A program made the position numbers and the translations under genes. The notes under the pieces are model-generated. The model was not told the origin of the DNA. It did no database searches and was given only the letters and a program-made list of their open reading frames with translations. DNA of 64,000 bases from an uncultured Roseobacter sp. (GTDB taxonomy: Bacteria; Pseudomonadota; Alphaproteobacteria; Rhodobacterales; Rhodobacteraceae): NCBI GenBank assembly GCA_947488305.1, contig CANKZM010000007.1:62001-126000 (forward strand), given 5' to 3'. Positions 32,566-40,621 of this stretch are shown here, piece by piece; position 1 is the first letter of the stretch; every line of letters starts with the position of its first letter.

Positions 32566-33633
32566 TCACCCTGTGATGCGATTCACATGGCCCATTTTGC
32601 GACCGGGTTTCACATCCGCCTTGCCATAGAGGTGCAGTGCCGCATTCAACTCTCGCGCGATCTGCGGCACGCGGTTCATGTCGTCGCCAATCAGGTTTTC
32701 CATTGTCACGTCCGAATGCCGGGTGCCATCGCCCAAAGGCCATCCGGCAACCGCTCGAATGTGCTGCTCGAATTGGTCGATGGCACAGCCATTTTGAGTC
32801 CAATGGCCCGAATTATGAACCCGCGGCGCAATTTCATTCACGATCAAGCCCGACGGAGTGACGAAAAGCTCAACACCTAGAACACCGACGTAATCGAGCG
32901 CGTTCAGGATTTTGGCGGAGATCAGCACTGCATCTGTGCGCTGACTTGCGCTCAAACGAGCGGGTACGGTTGTCGTGTGCAGAATCCCGTTGCGGTGTAC
33001 GTTTTCACCGGGATCGAAACAGGCCACCTCACCGGTGCTGCTGCGCGCGGCGATAACTGACACCTCATGGCTGAAGTCGACGAACCCCTCCAGCACAGCA
33101 GGTGCGCCATTCATGTCCGCCAGTGCGCGCTCCGCGTCTTCCGGGGATGTCAGGCGTGCCTGCCCTTTGCCGTCATACCCGAAACGCCGGGTTTTGAGGA
33201 TAGACGGTGCGCCGATTTCCGACACTGCCTGCAACATCGAGGCGAGATCCGTGACGTCGGCAAAGGGTGCAACCTGTAAACCCAACTCTTGGAGATATGT
33301 CTTTTCGGTGAGCCGATCCTGGCTGACGCGCAGTGCTTCACGACCGGGCCGAATGGGCACGATCTCTTCGATGATATCCAGAGCAGCTGTCGGGATATTC
33401 TCGAACTCGTAGGTGACGACATCGACGCTTTTTGCGAAAGCAATCAGGGCCTCTCGGTCATCATAAGGCGCGGTGGTGACGCAAAGCGCCGTCTGTCCGG
33501 CCGGCGGTTCCGCGCCAGGCTCAAAGATATGGCACTTAAAGCCAAGCCGCGACGCTGCCACGGAAAGCATCCGCCCCAATTGTCCACCGCCGAGAATGCC
33601 GATGGATGCGCCGCCGCGCAGAGGGTCAGTCAT
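32566..33633 (-). CDS. purK: 5-(carboxyamino)imidazole ribonucleotide synthase
   Basis: ATP-grasp enzyme that carboxylates AIR to N5-CAIR in purine synthesis. The 355 residues begin with [12 protein letters not shown], then contain [35 protein letters not shown] and [14 protein letters not shown]. It follows purE with an 8-nt overlap (33626-33633), so the two are coupled and act in sequence. It converges on phnM with a 3-nt gap. Confidence 0.97.
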   Translation of the reverse strand: MTDPLRGGASIGILGGGQLGRMLSVAASRLGFKCHIFEPGAEPPAGQTALCVTTAPYDDREALIAFAKSVDVVTYEFENIPTAALDIIEEIVPIRPGREALRVSQDRLTEKTYLQELGLQVAPFADVTDLASMLQAVSEIGAPSILKTRRFGYDGKGQARLTSPEDAERALADMNGAPAVLEGFVDFSHEVSVIAARSSTGEVACFDPGENVHRNGILHTTTVPARLSASQRTDAVLISAKILNALDYVGVLGVELFVTPSGLIVNEIAPRVHNSGHWTQNGCAIDQFEQHIRAVAGWPLGDGTRHSDVTMENLIGDDMNRVPQIARELNAALHLYGKADVKPGRKMGHVNRITG

Positions 33634-34114
33634 CTTTAGGTTCCTCGGGTATCGACGCCGACAGGGCAGCGCGCCAACTCTCCAGCCTTTTGGCCAGATC
33701 GGGATCCTGCAAGGCGAGAATTCCGGCTGCCATCAGTCCCGCATTAGCAGCACCTGCTGCCCCGATCGCCATTGTCGCAACGGGATACCCGCGCGGCATT
33801 TGCACAATCGAATAAAGCGAATCTACACCCGATAGAGCCTTGGTTTGAACCGGTACACCGATGACCGGCACCCGTGTCTTGGAGGCCATCATGCCGGGCA
33901 AATGTGCCGCACCGCCCGCTCCGGCGATTATTACCTGCAAACCGCGCTGCGCCGCTTCTGTGCCATAGGTCCAAAGCCGGTCCGGCGTGCGGTGAGCGGA
34001 AACGATCCGTTTTTCGTATGCAATGCCCAACTCATCAAGGATTGCGGCCGCTTCGCGCAGGGTAGGCCAGTCGGACTGGCTCCCCATAATGATGCCAACG
34101 GGAGGAGTGGTCAT
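33626..34114 (-). CDS. purE: N5-carboxyaminoimidazole ribonucleotide mutase
   Basis: Converts N5-CAIR to CAIR. The 162 residues have [36 protein letters not shown] and the family segment [12 protein letters not shown]. It is the first gene of purEK; no PurR-type operator is recognisable. Length and motifs are normal for a class I PurE. Confidence 0.97.
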   Translation of the reverse strand: MTTPPVGIIMGSQSDWPTLREAAAILDELGIAYEKRIVSAHRTPDRLWTYGTEAAQRGLQVIIAGAGGAAHLPGMMASKTRVPVIGVPVQTKALSGVDSLYSIVQMPRGYPVATMAIGAAGAANAGLMAAGILALQDPDLAKRLESWRAALSASIPEEPKDD

Positions 34115-34197
34115 GTTAAACGAGGCCCCTTCAGCCAGACCCTAGGAAAGCGGCACTATAGTCAAACACGTAGCACAGGCAATGGGTTGGCGACGCC

Positions 34198-34422
34198 TCA
34201 GGCGATGATATCGGGTGTCAGCCGGTCTTCGATCTGAGCGATAATATCCTTAAGGCGCAGTTTCCGCTTCTTGAGCCTTTGAAGGGTCAGTTGGTCTGCG
34301 GTGCTTTTTTCTGACAATGCGTGAATTGCATCGTCAAGGTCCCGGTGCTCCCTCTTGAATACGGCCAGCTCAACCCGGAGCACGTCATCCGTTTTCATCG
34401 ACAGATCTGTGGGAGCATTCAT
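34198..34422 (-). CDS. YdcH family (DUF465) small protein
   Basis: 74 residues, highly charged and helical, with the DUF465 core: LKREHRDLDDAI-like segment (FKREHRDLDDAIHAL) and LQRLKKRKLRLKDIIAQIE, which forms an antiparallel helical hairpin. Small cytosolic protein of unknown function. It lies between purE (84 nt away, same strand) and the divergent hsp20 gene. Confidence 0.88.
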   Translation of the reverse strand: MNAPTDLSMKTDDVLRVELAVFKREHRDLDDAIHALSEKSTADQLTLQRLKKRKLRLKDIIAQIEDRLTPDIIA

Positions 34423-34486
34423 GACAAGGTGATTCCGCTGTTTCCGGTTCGGATATCATAGTGGATCAGGGGTTTTCCGCATAGCC

Positions 34487-34516
34487 CTTGCGTAGACTGC
34501 GCTGGCTCCCCATATT
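34487..34516 (+). promoter_or_regulatory. Predicted sigma-32 (RpoH) promoter of hsp20
   Basis: CCCTTGCG with CTTGCG at 34487-34492, a 15-nt spacer, and CCCCATATT at 34508-34516 match the sigma-32 consensus (CTTGAA and CCCCATNT) very well. The start codon of hsp20 is about 65 nt downstream, leaving a leader of about 60 nt that could hold an RNA thermometer. The match is from sequence alone. Confidence 0.75.
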
Positions 34517-34581
34517 CACTAACACGGTCGCCTTAACGGGGCCTGAACTAGACTGTCGCTTGATGAATAAGGACGTGTCGC

Positions 34582-34995
34582 ATGACAAAGATGACGCTTG
34601 CCTCATATCCCCACATGCTGGGATTTGAACAGCTCGAAAGGCTTCTCGAACGCACCGCGAAGTCCGGCAACGAAGGCTACCCGCCGTTTAATATCGAGCA
34701 AACATCCGATTTCTCGTATCGCATTACGCTCGCTGTGGCCGGGTTTGGTGAAAGTGATTTGTCGATCACAGTCGAAGATCGTCAACTTGTGATCCGAGGA
34801 CGCCAGCAAGACGACACCGAAGGGTGTGTTTTCCTTCACCGTGGCATCGCCGCGCGTCAATTCCAACGTAGCTTTGTCTTGGCAGATGGTGTCGATGTCG
34901 GCGAAGCGATCATGGAGAATGGTCTTCTGCATGTAGATTTGAGCCGCCAAAAACCGCAATCGGTCGTACAGACGATCAACATCAAAAAGGGGTAA
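34582..34995 (+). CDS. Small heat shock protein, Hsp20 family
   Basis: 137 residues. The alpha-crystallin domain runs from about 35 (NIEQTSDFSYRITLAVAGF) to 125 and ends LVIRGRQ, RGIAARQFQRSFVLADGV and NGLLHVDL, typical of IbpA-type holdases that keep unfolded proteins soluble in the cytosol. The ATG has AAGGAC 7 nt upstream. A sigma-32-type promoter lies upstream, and DUF1150 follows after 4 nt; the pair is a conserved arrangement in this clade. Confidence 0.95.
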   Translation: MTKMTLASYPHMLGFEQLERLLERTAKSGNEGYPPFNIEQTSDFSYRITLAVAGFGESDLSITVEDRQLVIRGRQQDDTEGCVFLHRGIAARQFQRSFVLADGVDVGEAIMENGLLHVDLSRQKPQSVVQTINIKKG

Positions 34996-34999
34996 CGAG

Positions 35000-35224
35000 A
35001 TGCAAGAACCGTTTGAAACAGCACCAAATGAAAATCGTATCGTCTACGTCAAAACAGTTGATGTGACCGACCTGCCGACAGAAGTGCAGGGCAAGGTTAA
35101 CGGGTTGGAACAACTCTATGCCGTTCATGACAGCGAGGGTCAGCAACTCGCACTTGTGGCGGACCGTAAGCTGGCATTCCAACTGGCGCGTCAGAACGAC
35201 TATGCGCCGGTCGCTGTTCACTGA
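35000..35224 (+). CDS. DUF1150 family protein
   Basis: 74 residues. The segment VYVKTVDVTDLPTEVQGKV and GQQLALVADRKLAFQLARQ (ending NDYAPVAVH) define DUF1150, a small family found next to Hsp20 genes in Alphaproteobacteria. It is probably cotranscribed with hsp20 (4-nt gap) and may act with it in heat stress, but its function is unknown. Confidence 0.9.
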   Translation: MQEPFETAPNENRIVYVKTVDVTDLPTEVQGKVNGLEQLYAVHDSEGQQLALVADRKLAFQLARQNDYAPVAVH

Positions 35225-35245
35225 ACACCTGACCCGACCAGAACG

Positions 35246-36565
35246 CTAAGCTTTCGCCAGAATAACTGGTAATCCCCCTTTTGGTTTAGGGATTGGCATG
35301 CGCTGCCACTCAGGGGACCCCTTGGGCAGCGCGATACGCCGCTCACGTAGCAGGGTGGCCATGAATAACTTGACCTGCATCGAGGCGAAATGCATGCCCA
35401 GACATTTGTGTGCGCCGCCTCCGAATGGTGTCCAGGCAAACCGGTGAACACGATCTTCCGCGCGTTCCGGTGAGAATCGATCAGGGTCAAACTCGTTAGG
35501 GTTTGAGAAAAGCTCAGGCGACAGCATTGTAACACCGGGGTTCAGTGCAAGCGACGTACCTGCCGGGATTTTGTACCCTTGCCAGTCGAATTCCCGCAAA
35601 GCCTTCCTGGGAATGAATGGCACGGGTGGCACGAGCCGCAATGCTTCCCGGAAGACCTTATCCGTTTCTGTCATTTGCCCAAGGAACGCCTCATCCAGTT
35701 CTCCGTCTCCAAGACTTGCAACCTCATCAACAAGCCGCTGCTGCCAGTCGGGGTGACTGCCGAGCGCGGCCATCATGACCGTCATTGACGTTGCAGTGGT
35801 GTCATGTGCGGCCATGATCAGCAGGTTGAATTGGTTGAGTATTTCTTCCTCGCTCCATCCCTGACCATCTTCATCCTTGGCGAGACACATCTGAGAGAAG
35901 AAATCCTCGCCGCCATTTGCACGGCGTTCGGCGATCATGGTGCGAAAGGTTTCGCGCAAAAAATCGCGTCCTCGGATGCCGCGCCACATTGGCGTAAACG
36001 GGATCGCTTGTCGGATGGGCGTGGTGGAGGCACGGATTTCATCTGTGATGGCCCGGTTGATTTTCTTGGCCAATCCGCCGTCCAGCGGCAGACCCATGAA
36101 AACCGCGCCACCCATCCGCAAAGTCATATCCTTGATCGCCGTATAAAAATCAAAAGGCTTGTCGTCCGGCCATGATGCAAGAAGGTCCCGCATGATAAGG
36201 CTCATGCGCCGGCGATAGTCTCGAATGGCCGTCGCGCGAAATGCGGCCATCATAATGCGCCTGTTTTGTCGATGGCCTTCGAAATCCTGCAGGATCAGCC
36301 CACCGGGATAAATGCGTTGTAACGCATCCCATCCGCCCGCGGAGGAGAAATTCTTTTCTTTGTCCAAAAGCACATATTGCAAGGCATCCGGCCCGCACAA
36401 ATTCACGCGCCAGATGCCAAGCATTTTCGTTTTGTAAACCTGGCCGTACCGGTTGATGTAGTCCTGCTGCGTGCCGTAGCTGTCCCGCGCAATCGTGAGC
36501 GTGTGATCAAGAAAGGGCGGTGTCGGGGGGCCGGGAATGTGAGCCAGCGCAGCTTTGGTGGGCAT
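35246..36565 (-). CDS. Cytochrome P450
   Basis: Heme monooxygenase of 439 residues. The heme-ligand loop FGGGAHKCLGMHFA carries the axial Cys; the I-helix has AAHDTTATS; the K-helix ExxR is in FREALRLVPPVPF; the meander is also visible (FDPDRFSPERAEDR). No N-terminal membrane anchor, so a soluble class I bacterial P450 needing ferredoxin and reductase, which are not nearby. The start is ATG 36565, with GAGGT 6 nt upstream. The substrate cannot be predicted; it stands apart from other genes. Confidence 0.95.
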   Translation of the reverse strand: MPTKAALAHIPGPPTPPFLDHTLTIARDSYGTQQDYINRYGQVYKTKMLGIWRVNLCGPDALQYVLLDKEKNFSSAGGWDALQRIYPGGLILQDFEGHRQNRRIMMAAFRATAIRDYRRRMSLIMRDLLASWPDDKPFDFYTAIKDMTLRMGGAVFMGLPLDGGLAKKINRAITDEIRASTTPIRQAIPFTPMWRGIRGRDFLRETFRTMIAERRANGGEDFFSQMCLAKDEDGQGWSEEEILNQFNLLIMAAHDTTATSMTVMMAALGSHPDWQQRLVDEVASLGDGELDEAFLGQMTETDKVFREALRLVPPVPFIPRKALREFDWQGYKIPAGTSLALNPGVTMLSPELFSNPNEFDPDRFSPERAEDRVHRFAWTPFGGGAHKCLGMHFASMQVKLFMATLLRERRIALPKGSPEWQRMPIPKPKGGLPVILAKA

Positions 36566-36697
36566 GAAGCACCTCGTTTGGGGCAGCGCCGGATATGGGT
36601 GGCGCAATATTCCAAACGTTATCCGTCAGGGAAGGTATGGGGCTTCTTAACCGACCGTACGGACGCAACAGCTGCGCAACGGCAGGCGCCGCAGCTG

Positions 36698-37675
36698 TTA
36701 TTCGGCAGCAGCGACTTTCTCATTAGAAACAGGTGTCTCGTTTTCCGCCAGAAAACGTTCTGCTTCCAAGGCCGCCATGCAGCCCATACCGGCAGAGGTG
36801 ACCGCTTGGCGGTACTTGTGGTCCGTCAAATCGCCCGCTGCAAATACACCCGGAACCGACGTTTCTGTGCTGTCAGGTTTGGTAACAACATACCCGCCCA
36901 TATGTGTTTCCAGTACGTCCTTGACCAGTTCATTGGCTGGCGCATGGCCGATCGCCACAAACACACCCTTTGCCGGAATCTCAGTGATCTCGCCGGTTTT
37001 CGTATGTTTGACCTTGACCCCTTCGACGCCAAGCGGGTTTTCCGTCCCGAAGACTTCATCCAGTTCATGAAACCAGAGCGGTTCAATCTTGGGGTTCTTC
37101 ATCAGGCGATCAATGAGTATTTTTTCGGCCCGCAGTTCGTCCCGGCGGTGCACAAGCGTAACCTTTGATGCGAAATTTGTGAGGAAGAGTGCTTCTTCGA
37201 CGGCAGTGTTGCCACCACCGATGACCACGATTTCCTGTCCTCGGTAAAAGAACCCGTCGCAGGTTGCACAAGCGGACACGCCAAAGCCTTTGAACTTCTC
37301 TTCTGTCGGCAGGCCCAGCCATTTGGCTCGCGCACCCGTCGCCAGGATCAGAGCATCCGCGACATAGGTCGTGCCGCTGTCACCCTTTGCCACAAAAGGG
37401 CGGTTTTCCAGATCCACCTCGGTAATGATGTCACCGATGATCTCTGTGCCCATGGCCTTGGCATGGTCCTGCATCCGGATCATCAGGTCGGGGCCCTGAA
37501 CCTCGGTATCACCAGGCCAGTTCTCAACCTCGGTCGTGGTTGTCAATTGTCCACCTGGCTCGATCCCCTGCACAAGGATCGGGTTCAGCATGGCCCGGCT
37601 TGCATAAACACCAGCGGTATATCCCGCGGGGCCTGAGCCGATGATAAGTACGCGAGTATGACGTGTTTCACCCAT
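36698..37675 (-). CDS. trxB: Thioredoxin-disulfide reductase
   Basis: FAD/NADPH enzyme that reduces thioredoxin. The 325 residues contain the FAD Rossmann [16 protein letters not shown], the redox centre CATCDG, NADPH Rossmann [21 protein letters not shown], and the C-terminal FAD motif [10 protein letters not shown]. It lies divergent from an Lrp/AsnC regulator gene, and the shared region contains a putative regulator-binding array. Confidence 0.96.
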   Translation of the reverse strand: MGETRHTRVLIIGSGPAGYTAGVYASRAMLNPILVQGIEPGGQLTTTTEVENWPGDTEVQGPDLMIRMQDHAKAMGTEIIGDIITEVDLENRPFVAKGDSGTTYVADALILATGARAKWLGLPTEEKFKGFGVSACATCDGFFYRGQEIVVIGGGNTAVEEALFLTNFASKVTLVHRRDELRAEKILIDRLMKNPKIEPLWFHELDEVFGTENPLGVEGVKVKHTKTGEITEIPAKGVFVAIGHAPANELVKDVLETHMGGYVVTKPDSTETSVPGVFAAGDLTDHKYRQAVTSAGMGCMAALEAERFLAENETPVSNEKVAAAE

Positions 37676-37804
37676 GAGAATCCCCAGTTCCGATCTTGTG
37701 CAGCGCTTTGGGATATATAGGCACGTGCGGCAGGCTTAAACCCCTTCTGTACTGAAAGGATGTGCGACGGGTTCTCTTTTCATTTGCAGTCGTGAGAAAG
37801 AATG

Positions 37805-37833
37805 TTGCGCAATTGCGAAACATTATTGCGCAG
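37805..37833. promoter_or_regulatory. Candidate Lrp/AsnC binding array in the trxB-lrp control region
   Basis: Three near-identical 8-mers: TTGCGCAA (37805-37812), TTGCGAAA (37813-37820) and TTGCGCAG (37826-37833). They overlap the expected -35 position of the regulator gene, a common layout for autoregulation. No direct proof of binding exists. Confidence 0.5.
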
Positions 37834-37847
37834 CGATCTGGTTCGGG

Positions 37848-37853
37848 TATAAT
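37848..37853 (+). promoter_or_regulatory. -10 element of the Lrp/AsnC gene
   Basis: A perfect TATAAT, with TTGCGC 16 nt upstream as a weak -35 inside the putative operator. The ATG follows at 37884 with GGAGG about 10 nt before it. Confidence 0.6.
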
Positions 37854-37883
37854 AAACGAAAAACTCGGGGAGGTTAGCGGCAG

Positions 37884-38375
37884 ATGCGTCTGGATCCAAT
37901 TGATCGGAAGATTCTTGCGGAATTGCAAGCAGATGGTCGAATGACCAATGTCGAATTGGCGAAACGTGTCGGGATTTCAGCACCTCCTTGCTTACGCCGG
38001 GTCCGTACGCTGGAAGAGGCCGGTTATATCAAGGGCTATCATGCAGATGTCGATGCGCGCGAACTGGGCTTTGAGGTTCAGGTCTTCGCGATGGTTGGAT
38101 TGGCCAGTCAGGCCGAGGCAGACCTGACCGCGTTCGAGAATCGGTGCAGGGCGTGGCCCTTGGTGCGCGAGTGCCACATGCTCAATGGTGAGGTGGATTT
38201 TATCCTGAAGTGCGTGGCCCCGGACCTGTCCAGCTTTCAGAGTTTCCTGACCGGCGAATTGCTGACCACGCCAAATGTGGCGAGCGTCAAGACCTCGCTT
38301 GTCATTCGTGGCGCCAAGGATGATCCGGGTGTCCCCTTCGATGTTCTTGAAGAGAGGCTGGCCGCTATCGCCTGA
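37884..38375 (+). CDS. Lrp/AsnC family transcriptional regulator
   Basis: 163 residues. The N-terminal winged helix-turn-helix reads LDPIDRKILAELQADGRMTN then VELAKRVGISAPPCLRRVRTLE; the C-terminal RAM domain (ELGFEVQVFAMVGL..., VRECHMLNGEVDFILKCVA) binds amino-acid effectors. It is close to the Lrp subgroup that responds to leucine or other amino acids. It diverges from trxB over 208 nt and probably autoregulates through the TTGCGMAA sites. It ends 3 nt from the convergent Hint gene. Confidence 0.93.
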   Translation: MRLDPIDRKILAELQADGRMTNVELAKRVGISAPPCLRRVRTLEEAGYIKGYHADVDARELGFEVQVFAMVGLASQAEADLTAFENRCRAWPLVRECHMLNGEVDFILKCVAPDLSSFQSFLTGELLTTPNVASVKTSLVIRGAKDDPGVPFDVLEERLAAIA

Positions 38376-38378
38376 CCC

Positions 38379-39134
38379 TCAGAGTTGGTTTGCGGCCGAT
38401 TGTTCATTGGGCGCACGTGCGAACTGCATCGGTCCGAATCCCGACAAGTCATCGAGATGAGGGAATAATGCCTGAAAGGCAGTACGCAACGTTTGCGACA
38501 TATGTGAAACCGGTTTCGGGCCGGGGTGATAGCTTTCCACCAAAAGACCATTTGCGATGAGCGCCACATGGCGTCTCAAGCCAATATGGAACATTCGTAT
38601 GGGCGCAGGTGGGAAGGCCTCAACAACACTTACGCCATCAAGGAAACGGTTGGCGGGCGTCATAAGGCGCGTGGCAACGGCGCTACCCCTCAAATCTGGA
38701 GGCGTCTGCAAGAGCCGTGCCGCCGGTCCAAAGCTGACGAAACTATCAGGGCGGTTTTCACCAAAACTGTCCGTCATGACGCGCGTCAGGGGCATTGGAT
38801 GGTCTTGGTCTGTTTGCGAGAATATGGCGGTTCCGATCCAGGTTACCTGCTCCAGATCACCGGTCGAGGTCACCAGCCAATCCCCTGGCTGAATATCCTC
38901 AACAGCAAGGAACCCGTTTTCCGATTTGAACACAGTTCCCTGCGCAAAAGCTGCGAAAGCGTGGTCGAAATCTGACAGAGTCGGGATCCTGCGCTGTCCG
39001 ATTATGGTGCTGCCGTCGTTTTTCAGAGCGGCGATATCTCCCAGACGCACGCCAAAGCTTGGCTTGGGGCTGGCATATCGAAGGGAATTGGAATCAGAGG
39101 CGGTATTTCGCACGGGGGGCAGATGTGAATTCAT
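38379..39134 (-). CDS. Hint-domain (Hedgehog/intein-type) protein lacking the usual nucleophile
   Basis: 251 residues from ATG 39134; an in-frame ATG at 39176 is also possible, and neither has a strong ribosome-binding site. About residues 55-100 match the start of a Hint domain (FAQGTVFKSENGFLAVEDIQ then PGDWLVTSTGDLEQVTWIG), and MFHIGLRRHVALIANGLLVE followed by SYHPG matches its end. The Cys that normally precedes F(x)xGT is absent (HAFAAFAQGT), so self-splicing or cholesterol-type autoprocessing looks unlikely. Related orphan Hint proteins are common in Rhodobacteraceae, some attached to RTX-like proteins; function unknown. A 730-nt AT-rich region lies upstream. Confidence 0.8.
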   Translation of the reverse strand: MNSHLPPVRNTASDSNSLRYASPKPSFGVRLGDIAALKNDGSTIIGQRRIPTLSDFDHAFAAFAQGTVFKSENGFLAVEDIQPGDWLVTSTGDLEQVTWIGTAIFSQTDQDHPMPLTRVMTDSFGENRPDSFVSFGPAARLLQTPPDLRGSAVATRLMTPANRFLDGVSVVEAFPPAPIRMFHIGLRRHVALIANGLLVESYHPGPKPVSHMSQTLRTAFQALFPHLDDLSGFGPMQFARAPNEQSAANQL

Positions 39135-39865
39135 AGGACACTCGTAAAAATGGGTCCTGGTCGTGTCGGCCCCCACCGACGAGCACGAGACAGGACGCGT
39201 TGGTCAACAGTCTTGTACCTGAACAAAATGCCCATCGAGGGCAAATTTGTCAAAAAAACGGGTCAATTGTTTTTTGGTTGGCGCAGTAAATCCAAATATT
39301 TGGATTTTGTTTCCGAATTTCGGCTGCTCTTGCCACAATTATGGGCCGGATGTTTTCTGCCATCGCCGTTGGATAAGCGCTTTTTTCGCGCCAGCCGAAG
39401 TTGGCGATCTGCTTACGCGCTGCATCCCTTGAATCGCACGTTTTGACATCCCTTTGCCAAGAGCTGCTTGCGGTTCGTTCCTCGTTTCCAAGGCGTTTCA
39501 GCGGATGCATTCTGTGCGGTTGATATCACAGATCGTATGAAGCGATTTTTAGTGCTCATGTTGTGTCCTTGATGTGGACTGCTCGACAGGCTTTTGCCTT
39601 TGTTCGATCACCAAGTTGACAAAGCAATCAGGCCAGTTTTTGGCAGATCGTAAAAATTTTCAGAAAATTTTGGACAATATTTGCTGCAATTTTGCTCGAA
39701 TTGCCCAAATTTTGCATGATTGCATAATATATTGTTTCTAAACATAAATATTAGACACTTGATGACATCACGTAATCAATACTAGTCACTGACGGTTATT
39801 GTTCAGAGAATTTGCGGCCCCAAAATGGCATAGGTCGCCCCAATTCCGTCAAAGTCGAGAAGAAA
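39135..39865. other. AT-rich intergenic region, no convincing gene
   Basis: About 730 nt between pgeF and the Hint gene, the longest gap in the window. By direct count 39661-39780 is only about 29% GC (35 of 120), far below the neighbours. It holds a perfect 20-bp palindrome at 39288-39307, many AATTTTG-type runs (39655-39715), and a TTGACA at 39616 with no matching -10. Short open frames on either strand lack ribosome-binding sites. It could be a control region for the Hint gene or a remnant of acquired DNA. Confidence 0.7.
39288..39307. repeat. Perfect 20-bp palindrome
   Basis: AAATCCAAATATTTGGATTT reads the same on both strands. It lies 150-170 nt upstream of the Hint gene start inside the AT-rich gap. 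A dimeric regulator site or a stem are both possible. Confidence 0.85.
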
Positions 39866-40621
39866 TCAAAGCCTTATGGCGGCGATCAAACGTCCGTAGT
39901 CCGCTTCGTTTGCATGTGTTGTTCGCCGATACGAATAAAACCGGTCAGGATCCGCGTAGGTGCAATGCCGTGTCCATTCTGCATTGCCGACACCGGCCGA
40001 TCTCAAGCGATGCAATCCGAATCCGGGCAAGTCGAAATGCAATCGGTCTCCAGTCCCATTCGCAAAAAACCGAGCATAGCCCTGATCTTCGGCGATAAAG
40101 GTCTCAAAGAATTCGGGGCCGACCTCATAGGCCGCTTGGGAAATGCTGGGACCAATGACGGCAGAAATTGCTTCGCGCTGAGCGCCAAGGCGCTCCATTG
40201 CGTCGAGCGTTCTTTCCAGAACACCATCCAGCGAGCCCCGCCATCCGGCATGTGCAGCACCGATAACCCCTGCGTCTTGATCCGCAAAAAGAACGGGTTG
40301 GCAATCTGCTGTCAGGACGGAAATGGCAAACCCCGGGGTATTCGTCACGATGCCATCCGCCCGTACCGGGTCTGACAAAGGTGCATCTGCGACAACCACG
40401 TCTGCTGAATGCACCTGGTGGACACCGGTCAATTGCCCAGGTGGCAGATCCAATGCCTCAGCGACACGCGCCCGGTTGATGGTTACAATCTCTCGCTGGT
40501 CGGAGCTGCCGTAGCCACAGTTTAACCCTGTGAACACACCGGATGATGCGCCGCCCTTACGCGTGAAAAATCCGTGACGCATCGGCGCCAGTCCGTCAGC
40601 GGTCAGTATTTCAAGTGTCAT
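39866..40621 (-). CDS. pgeF: Peptidoglycan editing factor PgeF (YfiH, polyphenol-oxidase-like)
   Basis: 251 residues with the PgeF/DUF152 signature: FFTRKGGASSGVFTGLNCG, VHQVHSADVVV, LTADCQPVLFAD and GAAHAGWRGSLDGVLE. The His/Cys/His set forms a metal site; in E. coli the protein edits peptidoglycan by removing misincorporated L-Ser, although some homologues were named laccases or adenosine deaminases. Its ATG overlaps the MidA-like gene end by 4 nt, so the run lgt-midA-pgeF is one operon on the minus strand. Confidence 0.94.
   Translation of the reverse strand: MTLEILTADGLAPMRHGFFTRKGGASSGVFTGLNCGYGSSDQREIVTINRARVAEALDLPPGQLTGVHQVHSADVVVADAPLSDPVRADGIVTNTPGFAISVLTADCQPVLFADQDAGVIGAAHAGWRGSLDGVLERTLDAMERLGAQREAISAVIGPSISQAAYEVGPEFFETFIAEDQGYARFFANGTGDRLHFDLPGFGLHRLRSAGVGNAEWTRHCTYADPDRFYSYRRTTHANEADYGRLIAAIRL

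Noticed and set aside
39150-39510. Small open frames in the AT-rich gap (both strands)
   Set aside because: No Shine-Dalgarno sequence before the possible starts and no recognisable motifs; composition looks non-coding.
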